Assembly: GCA_015068495.1 (NCBI GenBank)
Contig: SVKL01000009.1
Location: 18,499-82,498 of the forward strand
Length of the DNA stretch: 64,000 nucleotides
Direction of reading: 5' to 3'
DNA from: Oscillospiraceae bacterium
Lineage (GTDB): Bacteria > Bacillota > Clostridia > Oscillospirales > Oscillospiraceae
Within the stretch, counting starts at the first letter, position 1, and every line of letters starts with the position of its first letter. The position numbers and the translations under genes were made by a program. The notes beneath the pieces are model-generated. The model was not told the DNA's origin. It searched no databases and saw only the letters and a program-made list of their open reading frames with translations. Of this stretch, positions 1 through 7,851 are shown piece after piece.

Positions 1-63
1 ACTCTTTTGCCACGATGTTTATTCCTTGGAATACATTGCAGTAAGATGCGATTTGGCGTCTAA
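1..63 (+). CDS. possible 3' end of an upstream gene
   Basis: Frame 1 is open from the first base and ends at a TAA at 61-63, giving a C-terminal tail of 20 residues that ends MRFGV. A GC-rich stem-loop follows within ten bases, which is what one expects after a real stop codon. The tail is too short for me to recognise a family, and chance openness over 60 bases is common, so this is only a possible partial gene. Confidence 0.3.
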   Translation, partial: TLLPRCLFLGIHCSKMRFGV

Positions 64-71
64 CTAACAAA

Positions 72-118
72 ACCCCGCCTTTGTACGGCTTTGTGCGAAG
101 GCGGGGGTGTTGCTTTTA
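72..118. terminator. stem-loop, probable intrinsic terminator
   Basis: CCCCGCCT at 73-80 pairs with AGGCGGGG at 99-106. T-rich runs lie on both sides, so it could act in either direction. It separates whatever lies upstream from the VanY-like gene. Confidence 0.6.
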
Positions 119-171
119 ACATAGACCGAAGGGTTTCCAATAAATACAGCGGACAAAGATGGGAAAATCCC

Positions 172-200
172 TTGCGAAAAATAATGAACTGTGCTATAAT
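172..200 (+). promoter_or_regulatory. sigma-A type promoter of the VanY-like gene
   Basis: TTGCGA (172-177), 17-base spacer, perfect TATAAT (195-200). Transcription would start near 207, about 28 bases before the GTG start. Confidence 0.65.
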
Positions 201-234
201 GCCACGGATAGACAATTTTACGGAGGCGTAAAAA

Positions 235-1638
235 GTGAAAGCGTTGTTGGCGAAAATACATATTTTGGATACACGCGCCAAGAGAATCGTCGCGCTGGTA
301 TTGGCATCTGTTGCATTGGTAATTTCTGCCTATTGCCTGCTGCGTTTTGGTTTTTCTATAGATATTTTGGACGGAAGCGGCTGGCACGTCAAGGGAGATA
401 TCGTACAGTATCGGGATTATTTCGGAAAACCCCAGCTTGGCTGGCAGTACATCGAAAATAAGCTGTATTACTTTGATGCGCACGGCAATATGACTACCGG
501 CTGGCAGACCATAGACGGCGAGCGCTATTATCTTGGTACAGACGGTGTTCGTACCGTTGGCTGGCAGACGGTGGACGGACAGAAGTATTATTTGGGTGAC
601 AGCGGCAAAATGGTTGTGGGCTGGAACCAAATTGACGGCAAGAGCTATCTGTTCACAGATACCGGTGCTATGGCCACCGGCTGGCAAACCATAGACGGCA
701 AGCGCAGTTACTTCTCGCAGGAGGGAATGGCCCTTACCGGTTGGCAGACCATTGAGGAAAAACTGTACTACTTTACCGAAGACGGCTACACCTTGTCCGG
801 CGCTGTGGAATTGGATGGCATCCGCTATCAGTTCACCGAGGAAGGCGCTGTTCTTACCGGTTGGGTAGAGGATGAAACAGGCAAGTATTATTTGGACGCA
901 AAGGGTCAGCCCCACACAGGCTGGCTGGAACTGGAAGATAAGCGGTACTATTTCGACGAAAAAGGCGTATTAACCACCGGCTGGGTGACAGAGGGAAATG
1001 ACCGCTATTACTTATACCCCGACGGCAGAATGGCAATCGGGCAGGTGGTGATTGACGAAACAACCTATTTCTTCACCTCCAAGGGCAAATGGGTGCTGTT
1101 TGCCAATCCGTGGAATCCGGTGCCGGAAGATTATGTGGTAAAGCTGGTAAGCATTGAAGGCTTCCGGTTTGACAGTGTGGGCAGAGATTCTCTGCAGGCA
1201 ATGCTCAACGGATGCCGGGAGGCAGGCTTTAATTGCACCATCAACAATACCTACCGCTCCAAGGCAACCCAGCAGTATATGTGGAACAAGAGCGTTGCCC
1301 AGTTTATGGCGCAGGGAATGACTCAGGAGGAAGCCGAAGCCGAAACCGGCAAGGATACGGCGTTGCCCGGTCACAGTGAGCATCAAACCGGTTTGGCGGT
1401 AGATGTAAACGGCGATGAAGCTACCTATGCTTGGCTGGCAGAGCACTGCTGGGACTACGGCTTCATTCTCCGCTACCCCGATAATAAGATTGATATTACG
1501 GGTATTATCTATGAGCCGTGGCACTTCCGCTATGTAGGAACGGAGCTGGCGCTGGAGCTGAAGGAGCTGGGGCTGTGTATGGAAGAGTATATGACCCAGA
1601 TTACCGCTGCGGCGCAGCAACCGGAAGTAACCGAATAA
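235..1638 (+). CDS. VanY-family D-Ala-D-Ala carboxypeptidase with N-terminal cell-wall-binding repeats
   Basis: Likely secreted or membrane-anchored zinc peptidase that trims the terminal D-Ala from peptidoglycan stem peptides. The start is GTG, placed by the GGAGG-like site at 221-228. Residues about 15-40 form one hydrophobic segment, a signal anchor. Residues about 57-290 hold eleven consecutive repeats of about 20 residues of the choline/glucan-binding type (pattern GWQxIDGxxYYF), so the protein should attach to the wall polymer. The C-terminal third is the VanY/DacB-type domain: the SxHxxGxAxD motif falls at S381, H383, G386, A388 and D390, and the second zinc/catalytic motif EPWH at E427-H430. 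These residues match known D,D-carboxypeptidases (family knowledge). It is monocistronic, between a good promoter and a terminator. The substrate of the repeats (choline, glucan or another polymer) cannot be told from sequence. Confidence 0.85.
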   Translation: MKALLAKIHILDTRAKRIVALVLASVALVISAYCLLRFGFSIDILDGSGWHVKGDIVQYRDYFGKPQLGWQYIENKLYYFDAHGNMTTGWQTIDGERYYLGTDGVRTVGWQTVDGQKYYLGDSGKMVVGWNQIDGKSYLFTDTGAMATGWQTIDGKRSYFSQEGMALTGWQTIEEKLYYFTEDGYTLSGAVELDGIRYQFTEEGAVLTGWVEDETGKYYLDAKGQPHTGWLELEDKRYYFDEKGVLTTGWVTEGNDRYYLYPDGRMAIGQVVIDETTYFFTSKGKWVLFANPWNPVPEDYVVKLVSIEGFRFDSVGRDSLQAMLNGCREAGFNCTINNTYRSKATQQYMWNKSVAQFMAQGMTQEEAEAETGKDTALPGHSEHQTGLAVDVNGDEATYAWLAEHCWDYGFILRYPDNKIDITGIIYEPWHFRYVGTELALELKELGLCMEEYMTQITAAAQQPEVTE

Positions 1639-1643
1639 AGCAT

Positions 1644-1680
1644 AACCACCGGCTGTGTGTGCAGTCGGTGGTTTTCTTTT
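1644..1680. terminator. bidirectional intrinsic terminator
   Basis: Arms 1644-1654 and 1663-1673 (AACCACCGGCT against AGTCGGTGGTT, one wobble) followed by TTTTCTTTT. It lies between the convergent VanY-like gene and the small minus-strand gene. Confidence 0.85.
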
Positions 1681-1686
1681 GTGATG

Positions 1687-1845
1687 TTACCCGCCCTCTT
1701 TTTTTAATGCTTCCAGAGACAATTCCCCGGCCAGCTTGAAAAGAGCATCGCTAAGCACCTGCTCCAAGGGAATTCCCATTGATTCAGCAATTTGGGTATA
1801 AAAAAGAGCCACCGCCGGCTCCAGTAAAAGCGAGACCTGTGTCAT
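1687..1845 (-). CDS. small hypothetical protein, 52 aa
   Basis: An open frame of 52 codons from an ATG at 1845 to a TAA at 1687, preceded at the right distance by a GGGGGT ribosome-binding site. The product begins MTQVSLLLEP and ends in a charged LKKEGG tail. It is amphipathic, rich in Leu, Ala and Glu, with no Cys, no clear signal peptide and no recognisable domain; the run IAESMGIPLEQVLSDAL looks like an alpha helix with helix-turn-helix-like spacing, but too little is present to call DNA binding. It sits convergent to the VanY-like gene and shares its terminator, and is divergent from proS. A clean ribosome-binding site and sensible composition support a real gene, but homology was not tested. 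Confidence 0.55.
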   Translation of the reverse strand: MTQVSLLLEPAVALFYTQIAESMGIPLEQVLSDALFKLAGELSLEALKKEGG

Positions 1846-1898
1846 AACTTACCCCCGAAAAAAACTGTGCTTCATCCTATGCAAACCCTTGACAGACG

Positions 1899-1907
1899 TG
1901 CTACAAT
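1899..1907 (+). promoter_or_regulatory. extended -10 promoter of proS
   Basis: TGCTACAAT is an extended -10 (TGn plus TACAAT). A TTGACA lies at 1889-1894 but is only 7 bases away, too close to serve as its -35. The start site would be near 1914. Confidence 0.4.
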
Positions 1908-1949
1908 ATAAAGTACGAGAATACGCAAATTATGCGAGAGGTGAAAGAA

Positions 1950-3386
1950 ATGGCGAAAGAAAAAAAGGTGGAACAGATTACCGATATGGAGGTAGACTTT
2001 GGCCAGTGGTTTACAGATGTATGTACTAAGGCGCAGCTGATTGACTACTCCTCCATTAAGGGTGTGTTTATTTACCGTCCCTATGGCTATGCCATTTGGG
2101 AGAATATCCAAGCTGTTATGGATAAGGAATTCAAGAAGCAGGGCGTAGAGAATGTGTATATGCCTTTGCTGATTCCCGAAAGCCTGCTGCAAAAGGAAAA
2201 GGACCACGTAGAGGGCTTTGCGCCGGAATGTGCGTGGGTAACTATGGGCGGCGGCGAAAAATTGGAGGAGCGGTATGCAATCCGTCCCACCTCCGAGACC
2301 TTGTTCTGCGAGCATTTTGCAAACGTTTTGCAGACCCACCGTCAGCTTCCTATGAAGTACAACCAGTGGTGCAGCGTTCTGCGCTGGGAGAAGACCTCCC
2401 GCCCCTTCCTGCGTCATAGAGAGTTCCTGTGGCAGGAGGGTCATACCATCCACGCCACCGCTGAGGAAGCCCAGAGCTTCACAGAGACGATGCTGAATGT
2501 CTATGCCGATTTCTGTGAAAATGTGCTGGCAATGCCGGTTACCCGCGGTCAGAAGACCGAGAAAGAGAAGTTTAACGGCGCAGAGGCAACCTACACCATC
2601 GAGTGTATGATGCACGACCGGAAGGCGCTGCAGGCAGGTACTTCCCACTATTTTGGCGATGGCTTTGCCAAGGCCTTCGGCATTGAGTTCACCGATAAGA
2701 ACAACCAGAAGACCAACCCCCACGAGACCTCTTGGGGCGTTTCCACCCGTCTGATTGGTGGCATTATTATGACCCACGGCGACAATAACGGCTTGGTTCT
2801 GCCTCCCAAGGTAGCGCCCATTCAGGCAATTGTTCTGCCCATCGCCCAGCACAAAGAGGGCGTTTTGGAGGCAGCCAACAGCTTGAAGGACCGCTTGATT
2901 GCTGCCGGCTTCCGGGCCAAGCTGGATGATTCCGACAACTCTATGGGCTGGAAGTGCGCTGAGTACGAGATGAAGGGTGTGCCTCTGCGGGTAGAATGCG
3001 GCCCCCGTGATTTGGAGAACGGTCAGGTAGTGCTGGTCCGCAGAAACGACGGCGAAAAGGTCACCGTTAAGCTGGAGGACTTGGAAACCGCCGTTGCCCA
3101 GCAGCTGGAACTGGTGCATCAGGGTATGTTTGCTCGCGCCAAGAAGAACTTGGATGAGCATATTTACGAAGCCCACTCCTTGGAGGAGGCCAAGGCTCTG
3201 CAGGAGCAAAATGGCGGCTTCATCAAGACTATGTGGTGCGGCGAGCTGGAATGCGAGCTGAAGATGAAGGAGCAGGCGGGTATGTCCTCCCGTTGTATCC
3301 CCTTCGCGCAGGAGCATTTGGGCGATGTATGCCCCATCTGCGGCAAACCTGCCAAGAAGATGATCCTTTGGGGCGTTGCCTACTAA
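1950..3386 (+). CDS. proS: prolyl-tRNA synthetase, eukaryote/archaeon-like type
   Basis: Charges tRNA-Pro with proline in the cytoplasm. The class II catalytic core is clear: motif 1 around residues 39-55 (YRPYGYAIWENI), motif 2 around 153-166 (FLRHREFLWQEGHT) and motif 3 around 259-275 (GVSTRLIGG). The C-terminal part holds the anticodon-binding fold and a Cys-containing extension (WCGELECELK then CPICGKPAK), as in the archaeal-type enzymes. At 478 residues it is the short form without the bacterial editing insertion. An in-frame ATG lies at 1932, but GAGAGGTG at 1936-1942 is ideally placed for the ATG at 1950, so that start is chosen. It is followed directly by a strong terminator and is monocistronic. 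Confidence 0.95.
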   Translation: MAKEKKVEQITDMEVDFGQWFTDVCTKAQLIDYSSIKGVFIYRPYGYAIWENIQAVMDKEFKKQGVENVYMPLLIPESLLQKEKDHVEGFAPECAWVTMGGGEKLEERYAIRPTSETLFCEHFANVLQTHRQLPMKYNQWCSVLRWEKTSRPFLRHREFLWQEGHTIHATAEEAQSFTETMLNVYADFCENVLAMPVTRGQKTEKEKFNGAEATYTIECMMHDRKALQAGTSHYFGDGFAKAFGIEFTDKNNQKTNPHETSWGVSTRLIGGIIMTHGDNNGLVLPPKVAPIQAIVLPIAQHKEGVLEAANSLKDRLIAAGFRAKLDDSDNSMGWKCAEYEMKGVPLRVECGPRDLENGQVVLVRRNDGEKVTVKLEDLETAVAQQLELVHQGMFARAKKNLDEHIYEAHSLEEAKALQEQNGGFIKTMWCGELECELKMKEQAGMSSRCIPFAQEHLGDVCPICGKPAKKMILWGVAY

Positions 3387-3392
3387 GTATTA

Positions 3393-3427
3393 AAAACCCC
3401 TCGGACTGAAAAGTCCGAGGGGTTTTT
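3393..3427. terminator. bidirectional intrinsic terminator
   Basis: Near-perfect 15-base arms (AAAACCCCTCGGACT and its complement) around a GAAA-like loop, with A and T tracts on either side. Shared by convergent proS and the HAD gene. Confidence 0.93.
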
Positions 3428-3429
3428 GC

Positions 3430-4224
3430 TTATTTTCCGTTTGCCAGCTTGACGATATCGCCCACGCCGTCTAAGACCATAGAAGGACGGTAGGCGAAGG
3501 TTTTCAGGGTCTCCGGGTTGGAGATACCGGAAAGCACCAAAACCGTAGACATACCGGTCTCCAAGCCGGAGATGATATCCGTATCCATCCGGTCGCCAAT
3601 CATCACAGCTTCTGCAGAGTGGCAGCCCAAAAGCTTTAGGCCCGTACGCATCATAAGCGGGTTGGGCTTGCCGCAGAAATAGGCCTGTGTGCCGGTGGCA
3701 AGCTCAATGGGGGCAATCAGCGCCCGGCAGGCGGGGGCAATGCCGTTTTCAATAGGGCCGGTTACGTCCGGGTTGGCGCCAATCAGCTTTGCGCCGCCCA
3801 GCACCAAGTTGGTTGCCTTGGTGAGGGAATCCAAGCTGTAGGTTCTGCCTTCACCCACCACCACGTAGTCGGGATTTATATCATTCATTGTGCAGCCTGC
3901 TTCGTACAGAGCATTCAGCAGACCTGCCTCACCGATGGCGTACACAGAGCAGCCGGGGCTTTGCTCCTTCAAAAATGCGGCGGTAGCCAAAGCGCTGGTA
4001 TAGAAGTGGTGCTCCGGTACATCCAAGCCAAGCCGCGCCAGCTTCAGCTTCAGCTCGCAGGGGGTGTAGCCGCTGTTGTTGGTGAGGAACAGATATTCCT
4101 TCTTTTCGGTGTTCAGCCAGTTAATAAACTCGGTAACTCCCGGCAGAACCTTGCTGCCGTGGTAGATAACACCGTCCATATCGCAGATAAAGCCTTTAAT
4201 GTTGTTAAAATCAAGTTGGCTCAT
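3430..4224 (-). CDS. HAD-superfamily IIA phosphatase (NagD/AraL-like)
   Basis: Cytosolic phosphatase of the NagD/AraL/phosphoglycolate phosphatase group, acting on small sugar phosphates or nucleotides. The four HAD motifs are present: nucleophile and acid D15 and D17 in CDMDGV, motif II Thr48 in LTNNS, Lys186 in GKPNPLMM, and the metal-binding acids D211, D214 and D216 in GDRMDTD. The long C2-type cap between motifs II and III is typical of subclass IIA. The length of 264 residues is normal. The start is well supported by CAGGAGGATCC just upstream. The exact substrate is not deducible. It stands alone, with no co-directional neighbour close enough to form an operon. Confidence 0.85.
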   Translation of the reverse strand: MSQLDFNNIKGFICDMDGVIYHGSKVLPGVTEFINWLNTEKKEYLFLTNNSGYTPCELKLKLARLGLDVPEHHFYTSALATAAFLKEQSPGCSVYAIGEAGLLNALYEAGCTMNDINPDYVVVGEGRTYSLDSLTKATNLVLGGAKLIGANPDVTGPIENGIAPACRALIAPIELATGTQAYFCGKPNPLMMRTGLKLLGCHSAEAVMIGDRMDTDIISGLETGMSTVLVLSGISNPETLKTFAYRPSMVLDGVGDIVKLANGK

Positions 4225-4304
4225 AGGATCCTCCTGGTAATTGAATTTCTCTTTTTATGAAACCACAGCTATGGAAAAAAGTCAAGTAAAGGATTTGGGA
4301 TTTC

Positions 4305-4333
4305 TTGTATTTTGTACCGGATTGTGGTATGCT
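4305..4333 (+). promoter_or_regulatory. promoter of the DUF1461 gene
   Basis: TTGTAT (4305-4310), exactly 17 bases, TATGCT (4328-4333). Start site near 4340, giving a very short leader before the AAGGAGGGGG ribosome-binding site. Confidence 0.6.
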
Positions 4334-4354
4334 AAACCTGCAAGGAGGGGGCAT

Positions 4355-5008
4355 ATGAAAGAAAAATTATTGCATATTGCGCAGGCGGTGCTGATTGCAC
4401 TGGTGATTCTCTCAGGGGCAATTGCTCTGCCGATTCTGTTTCGGCCGTTTTATTACTGGCATATTGCGCCCTATCACTTAACAGATGCGGTAGGGCTGAC
4501 AGTGGAAGGGGTAAAGACCGCCTACAGCGAAATGATGAATTACTGCATCGGCATTACCGATACCTTTTCTGCAGGCCAGTTGCCCTTTTCTCCCGAGGGA
4601 GCATCTCACTTTGCGGATGTACGAAAGCTTTTTGTCTTGGATTTGCGGGTGTTGGTAATTGCGGCTGTTTTGCTGTGTGTTACACTGTTTCTGTCACGGA
4701 AAAGCTCCACACGCCTGTTGGGACACACCTCCGGCTTTTGGAGCGCAGTGGGCTTAGGCGTGAGCTTTGCAGTGATTGGCGGCTTGGCAGCACTGGATTT
4801 TGACAGAGCTTTTGTGGTGTTCCATGAGCTGTTCTTCCCCGGGAAAGATAATTGGCTGTTTTACAGTCACTTAGACCCAATTATTCTTATGCTTCCGGCC
4901 GAATTTTTCCGCAATTGCGCCATATTGATTTTGGCGGTGATTCTGCTTAGCTGCACGGTGCTAATCCTCTGGAGTTTATACAAACGCAAAAAAACGCACT
5001 GCCTGTAA
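4355..5008 (+). CDS. integral membrane protein, DUF1461/TIGR01906 family
   Basis: A 217-residue membrane protein of unknown function. The reading frame extends further upstream, but AAGGAGGGGG at 4342-4350 fixes the start at 4355 (MKEKLLHIAQ). Four hydrophobic helices are visible: one near the N terminus, two in the middle (beginning LRVLVIAAVLL and WSAVGLGVSF) and one at the C terminus. Between the third and fourth lies the family signature FHELFFPGKDNWLFYS followed by HLDPIILMLPAEFF, which is why I assign DUF1461. The C terminus is short and basic (YKRKKTH). The gene is monocistronic, with its stop codon inside the loop of the terminator hairpin, and is convergent with rubrerythrin. Confidence 0.8.
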   Translation: MKEKLLHIAQAVLIALVILSGAIALPILFRPFYYWHIAPYHLTDAVGLTVEGVKTAYSEMMNYCIGITDTFSAGQLPFSPEGASHFADVRKLFVLDLRVLVIAAVLLCVTLFLSRKSSTRLLGHTSGFWSAVGLGVSFAVIGGLAALDFDRAFVVFHELFFPGKDNWLFYSHLDPIILMLPAEFFRNCAILILAVILLSCTVLILWSLYKRKKTHCL

Positions 5009-5023
5009 CAGGCAGTGCGTTTT
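4991..5023. terminator. bidirectional terminator containing the stop codon in its loop
   Basis: Perfect 15-base arms AAAACGCACTGCCTG (4991-5005) and its complement (5009-5023) around a 3-base loop that is the TAA stop codon of the DUF1461 gene. It serves both convergent genes. Confidence 0.93.
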
Positions 5024-5030
5024 ACGCATA

Positions 5031-5576
5031 TTAATAGTTATCCTTGTGAACCTCGAAGAAGGCTTGGGGATGGTTACATACGGGGCAGACCTCGGGAGCG
5101 GCGGCAGAGAGCACCAGATGACCGCAGTTGCGGCATTCCCACATTACAACACCGGCCTTTTCAAAGACGGTCTTGGTTTCGATATTGTTCAGCAGTGCAC
5201 GGTAGCGCTCCTCGTGGGACTTTTCAATGGCAGCTACGCCACGGAACTGGGCTGCCAGTTCGGTAAAGCCCTCCTCCTCGGCTTCCTTAGCCATCCGGTC
5301 ATACATATCTGTCCACTCGTAGTGCTCACCCTGTGCTGCCTCCAACAGATTTTCGGCGGTGTTGCCCAGCTCGCCTAGCGCCTTGAACCACAGCTTGGCG
5401 TGCTCTTTTTCGTTTTCTGCAGTTTTCAGGAACAGGGCGGCAATTTGCTCATAGCCTGCCTTTTTAGCTGCGGAAGCAAAGTATGTATACTTGTTGCGCG
5501 CTTGGCTTTCACCGGCAAAGGCTTCCCAAAGGTTTTGCTCGGTTTTTGTGCCTGCATAAGGATTTTTCTTGCTCAT
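5031..5576 (-). CDS. rubrerythrin
   Basis: Peroxide-reducing non-haem diiron protein of anaerobes, taking electrons from rubredoxin or NADH-linked reductases. The N-terminal ferritin-like four-helix domain carries the two ExxH-type diiron motifs ([13 protein letters not shown] near the start, [10 protein letters not shown] about residue 55, and IEKSHEERY about residue 118). The C-terminal rubredoxin-like domain has the Cys4 iron site as CRNC and CPVC. The length of 181 residues is normal. The start is supported by AGGAGG, and a good promoter lies upstream in the divergent intergenic region shared with the hexapeptide acyltransferase. It supports a strictly anaerobic lifestyle with oxidative-stress defence. 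Confidence 0.95.
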   Translation of the reverse strand: MSKKNPYAGTKTEQNLWEAFAGESQARNKYTYFASAAKKAGYEQIAALFLKTAENEKEHAKLWFKALGELGNTAENLLEAAQGEHYEWTDMYDRMAKEAEEEGFTELAAQFRGVAAIEKSHEERYRALLNNIETKTVFEKAGVVMWECRNCGHLVLSAAAPEVCPVCNHPQAFFEVHKDNY

Positions 5577-5623
5577 AAGTTAGTCCTCCTATGTGTTTAT
5601 TTCTTTGTTTTTGGTATACTTTT

Positions 5624-5651
5624 AGTATAGCAGAAAGGGGTAGAAAGTCAA
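5624..5651 (-). promoter_or_regulatory. promoter of the rubrerythrin gene
   Basis: On the minus strand TTGACT (5651-5646), 16 bases, TATACT (5629-5624). The -10 is part of a small palindrome TATAC-TTTTA-GTATA at about 5615-5629, a possible operator whose regulator is unknown. Confidence 0.6.
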
Positions 5652-5659
5652 ATAAAATA

Positions 5660-5688
5660 TTGACTTATTTCCTATTTTGCAGTATGCT
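5660..5688 (+). promoter_or_regulatory. promoter of the hexapeptide acyltransferase-glmM operon
   Basis: TTGACT (5660-5665), 17 bases, TATGCT (5683-5688). The predicted start site near 5695 rules out the TTG at 5691 as start of translation of the next gene. Confidence 0.65.
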
Positions 5689-5732
5689 AATTGCGGCAAA
5701 AAATCAATCTATCAATGGAAAGCTGGATAAAT

Positions 5733-6392
5733 ATGATTGAAATATCTGAGTTATACGATTTGTCCCACACAATGGCAGCAGACTTCCTTAAGAAGTTTAC
5801 CTACCCGTGGGAAGCATTAAAGGGTATTAAGGATATGATTCTTGCGCTGGGGGAAACCTTGGGAGAAGAATATGTTCAGGTATCCGACAAGGTTTGGGTG
5901 CATAATTCTGCAACGGTAGCGCCCACGGCGTTTTTAGGTGCCCCCTGTATTATCGGCGCCAACACTGAGGTGCGGCACGGGGCGTTCATTCGCGGCAGTG
6001 CCCTTGTGGGTGAGAACTGCGTGGTGGGCAACTCTGTGGAGCTGAAAAACGTGATTCTCTTTGACAATGTGCAGACACCCCACTACAACTATGTGGGAGA
6101 CAGCATCTTAGGCTACAAGGCCCATATGGGCGCAGGCTCAATTACCTCCAACGTGAAGTCCGATAAGAGCTTGGTGGTGATTCACAGCGAAACGCCCATC
6201 AAGACGGAGCAAAAAAAGGTAGGCGCGATGTTGGGTGACTTTGTGGAGGTAGGCTGCAACAGCGTTTTGAATCCCGGTACAGTGATTGGCAGAAACGCCA
6301 GCGTATACCCCTTGTCCTGCGTCCGCGGGGTTGTGCCTGCAAACAGTATTTACAAAACCGGTGGCGTGATTGCCGCCAAGGTAGGGGAGTAA
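5733..6392 (+). CDS. left-handed beta-helix (hexapeptide) acyltransferase-like protein, GlmU C-terminus-like
   Basis: The product has many imperfect hexapeptide repeats ([LIV]GxxxxI), for example VGENCVVGNSVELKN and PGTVIGRNASVYPLS, forming a left-handed beta helix as in GlmU, LpxA and related acetyl- or nucleotidyltransferases. It lacks the N-terminal pyrophosphorylase domain of GlmU. It lies four bases before glmM, so a role in making UDP-N-acetylglucosamine, for example acetylation of glucosamine-1-phosphate, is an attractive inference. The frame is open back to a TTG at 5691, but the promoter places the RNA start near 5695, so I choose the ATG at 5733 with GGAAAGCTGGA before it; the ATG at 5715 is possible. 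HYNYVGDSILG resembles the GlmU acetyl-CoA-binding region. Confidence 0.7.
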   Translation: MIEISELYDLSHTMAADFLKKFTYPWEALKGIKDMILALGETLGEEYVQVSDKVWVHNSATVAPTAFLGAPCIIGANTEVRHGAFIRGSALVGENCVVGNSVELKNVILFDNVQTPHYNYVGDSILGYKAHMGAGSITSNVKSDKSLVVIHSETPIKTEQKKVGAMLGDFVEVGCNSVLNPGTVIGRNASVYPLSCVRGVVPANSIYKTGGVIAAKVGE

Positions 6393-6396
6393 AATT

Positions 6397-7785
6397 ATGG
6401 GAAAATATTTTGGAACAGACGGTTTTCGCGGCGAAGCCAATGTGAACTTGACCGCAGATCACGCATTTAAGGTTGGCCGTTTTTTAGGCTGGTATTACGG
6501 AGAAATAAAGCGCAGAGCAGGGGACGAAGAGCCTCCCCGTGTGGTAATCGGTAAGGACACCCGTCGCTCCAGCTATATGTTTGAGTATTCCTTGGTTGCG
6601 GGTTTGACCGCCTCCGGCGCCGATGCCTATATGCTCCACGTGACCACAACCCCCTCTGTGGCCTATGTGACCCGCGTGGATGCCTTTGACTGCGGTATTA
6701 TGATTTCCGCCAGCCACAATCCCTACTACGACAACGGCATTAAGCTGCTGAACAAAAACGGCGAGAAGATGGACGAAGAGACCATCACACTGGTAGAGGC
6801 TTATTTGGACGGAGAGCTGGAGCTGTTTGGCAAGAAGTGGCCGGAGCTGCCCTATGGCAGAAAAGACAAGGTCGGCTGCACAGTGGACTACGTATCCGGC
6901 CGTAACCGCTACATCGGTTACTTGATTTCCTTGGGTCTGTTCTCCTTTAAGGGCATGAAGGTGGGCTTGGACTGCGCCAACGGCGCTTCTTGGAACATTG
7001 CCAAATCCGTGTTTGATGCGCTGGGCGCAAAGACTTATGTAATCAATGCAGATCCGGACGGCACCAATATCAATAAAGATGCCGGATCTACCCACATTGA
7101 ATTTTTGCAGAAATTTGTGGTGGAAAACAATCTGGACGTTGGCTTTGCCTATGACGGCGATGCAGACCGCTGCCTGTGCGTGGATGAGAACGGTCAGATT
7201 GTCAGCGGCGACCATATTCTGTATATCCTCGGTCAGTATATGAAGGAACGGGGTCAGCTGGACAACAATACGGTGGTAACCACGGTTATGTCCAATTTCG
7301 GCCTGTATAAGGCACTGGACGATAAGGGTATCGGCTACGCAAAGACCGCGGTGGGCGACAAATACGTGTATGAGTATATGGTGTCTAACGGCTGCCGCGT
7401 AGGCGGTGAGCAGTCCGGCCATATTATCATCTCCAAGTACGCCACCACCGGCGACGGAATTTTGACCAGCTTGAAGATTATGGAAGTTATGCTGGCCAAG
7501 AAGAAGACCCTGAGCCAGCTTTGCGAGGGACTGACCATCTATCCCCAAGTGCTGAAAAATGTCAAGGTCAAATCCAAGCCGGAAGCGCAGAATGACCCTG
7601 CTGTGCAGGCGGCGGTGAGCGCTGTGGCAGAGCGACTGGGGGATACCGGACGGATTCTGGTCCGGGAATCCGGCACAGAGCCTGTGATTCGGGTTATGGT
7701 GGAGGCACCCAGCAAGGCCCTCTGTCAGGAATGTGTGGATCAGGTTGTGGATGTCATCTGCGCCCAAGGCCACGCAAGAGTATAA
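6397..7785 (+). CDS. glmM: phosphoglucosamine mutase-type phosphohexomutase
   Basis: Interconverts glucosamine-6-phosphate and glucosamine-1-phosphate, the step that commits sugar to peptidoglycan precursors. The four phosphohexomutase motifs are present: the phosphorylated serine S106 in ISASHNP, the magnesium loop D253-D255-D257 in DGDADR, the sugar-binding GGEQSGH segment around residue 337, and the phosphate-binding RESGTEPVIRVM near the C terminus. The length of 462 residues is typical. It is the second gene of an operon with the hexapeptide acyltransferase, with a 4-base gap, and is followed by a strong terminator. Phosphomannomutase activity cannot be excluded, but the N-terminal YFGTDGFRG and the neighbour favour GlmM. 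Confidence 0.9.
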   Translation: MGKYFGTDGFRGEANVNLTADHAFKVGRFLGWYYGEIKRRAGDEEPPRVVIGKDTRRSSYMFEYSLVAGLTASGADAYMLHVTTTPSVAYVTRVDAFDCGIMISASHNPYYDNGIKLLNKNGEKMDEETITLVEAYLDGELELFGKKWPELPYGRKDKVGCTVDYVSGRNRYIGYLISLGLFSFKGMKVGLDCANGASWNIAKSVFDALGAKTYVINADPDGTNINKDAGSTHIEFLQKFVVENNLDVGFAYDGDADRCLCVDENGQIVSGDHILYILGQYMKERGQLDNNTVVTTVMSNFGLYKALDDKGIGYAKTAVGDKYVYEYMVSNGCRVGGEQSGHIIISKYATTGDGILTSLKIMEVMLAKKKTLSQLCEGLTIYPQVLKNVKVKSKPEAQNDPAVQAAVSAVAERLGDTGRILVRESGTEPVIRVMVEAPSKALCQECVDQVVDVICAQGHARV

Positions 7786-7803
7786 GTAAAAAAGTAAAAA
7801 TAA

Positions 7804-7833
7804 CAACCCCTACCGAATGCTCGGTAGGGGTTG
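7804..7833. terminator. bidirectional intrinsic terminator
   Basis: CAACCCCTACCGA (7804-7816) and its exact complement (7821-7833) around a 4-base loop. It separates glmM from the convergent giant surface protein gene. Confidence 0.88.
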
Positions 7834-7851
7834 CGTGCTGTTTACGGAAGA

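Noticed and set aside
1889..1907. TTGACA plus TACAAT as a standard proS promoter
   Set aside because: The spacing is only 7 bases. An extended -10 (TGCTACAAT) is kept instead, with modest confidence.
5691..5732. Longer N-terminus for the hexapeptide acyltransferase from a TTG at 5691
   Set aside because: The codon coincides with the predicted RNA start from the TTGACT/TATGCT promoter and has no ribosome-binding site.
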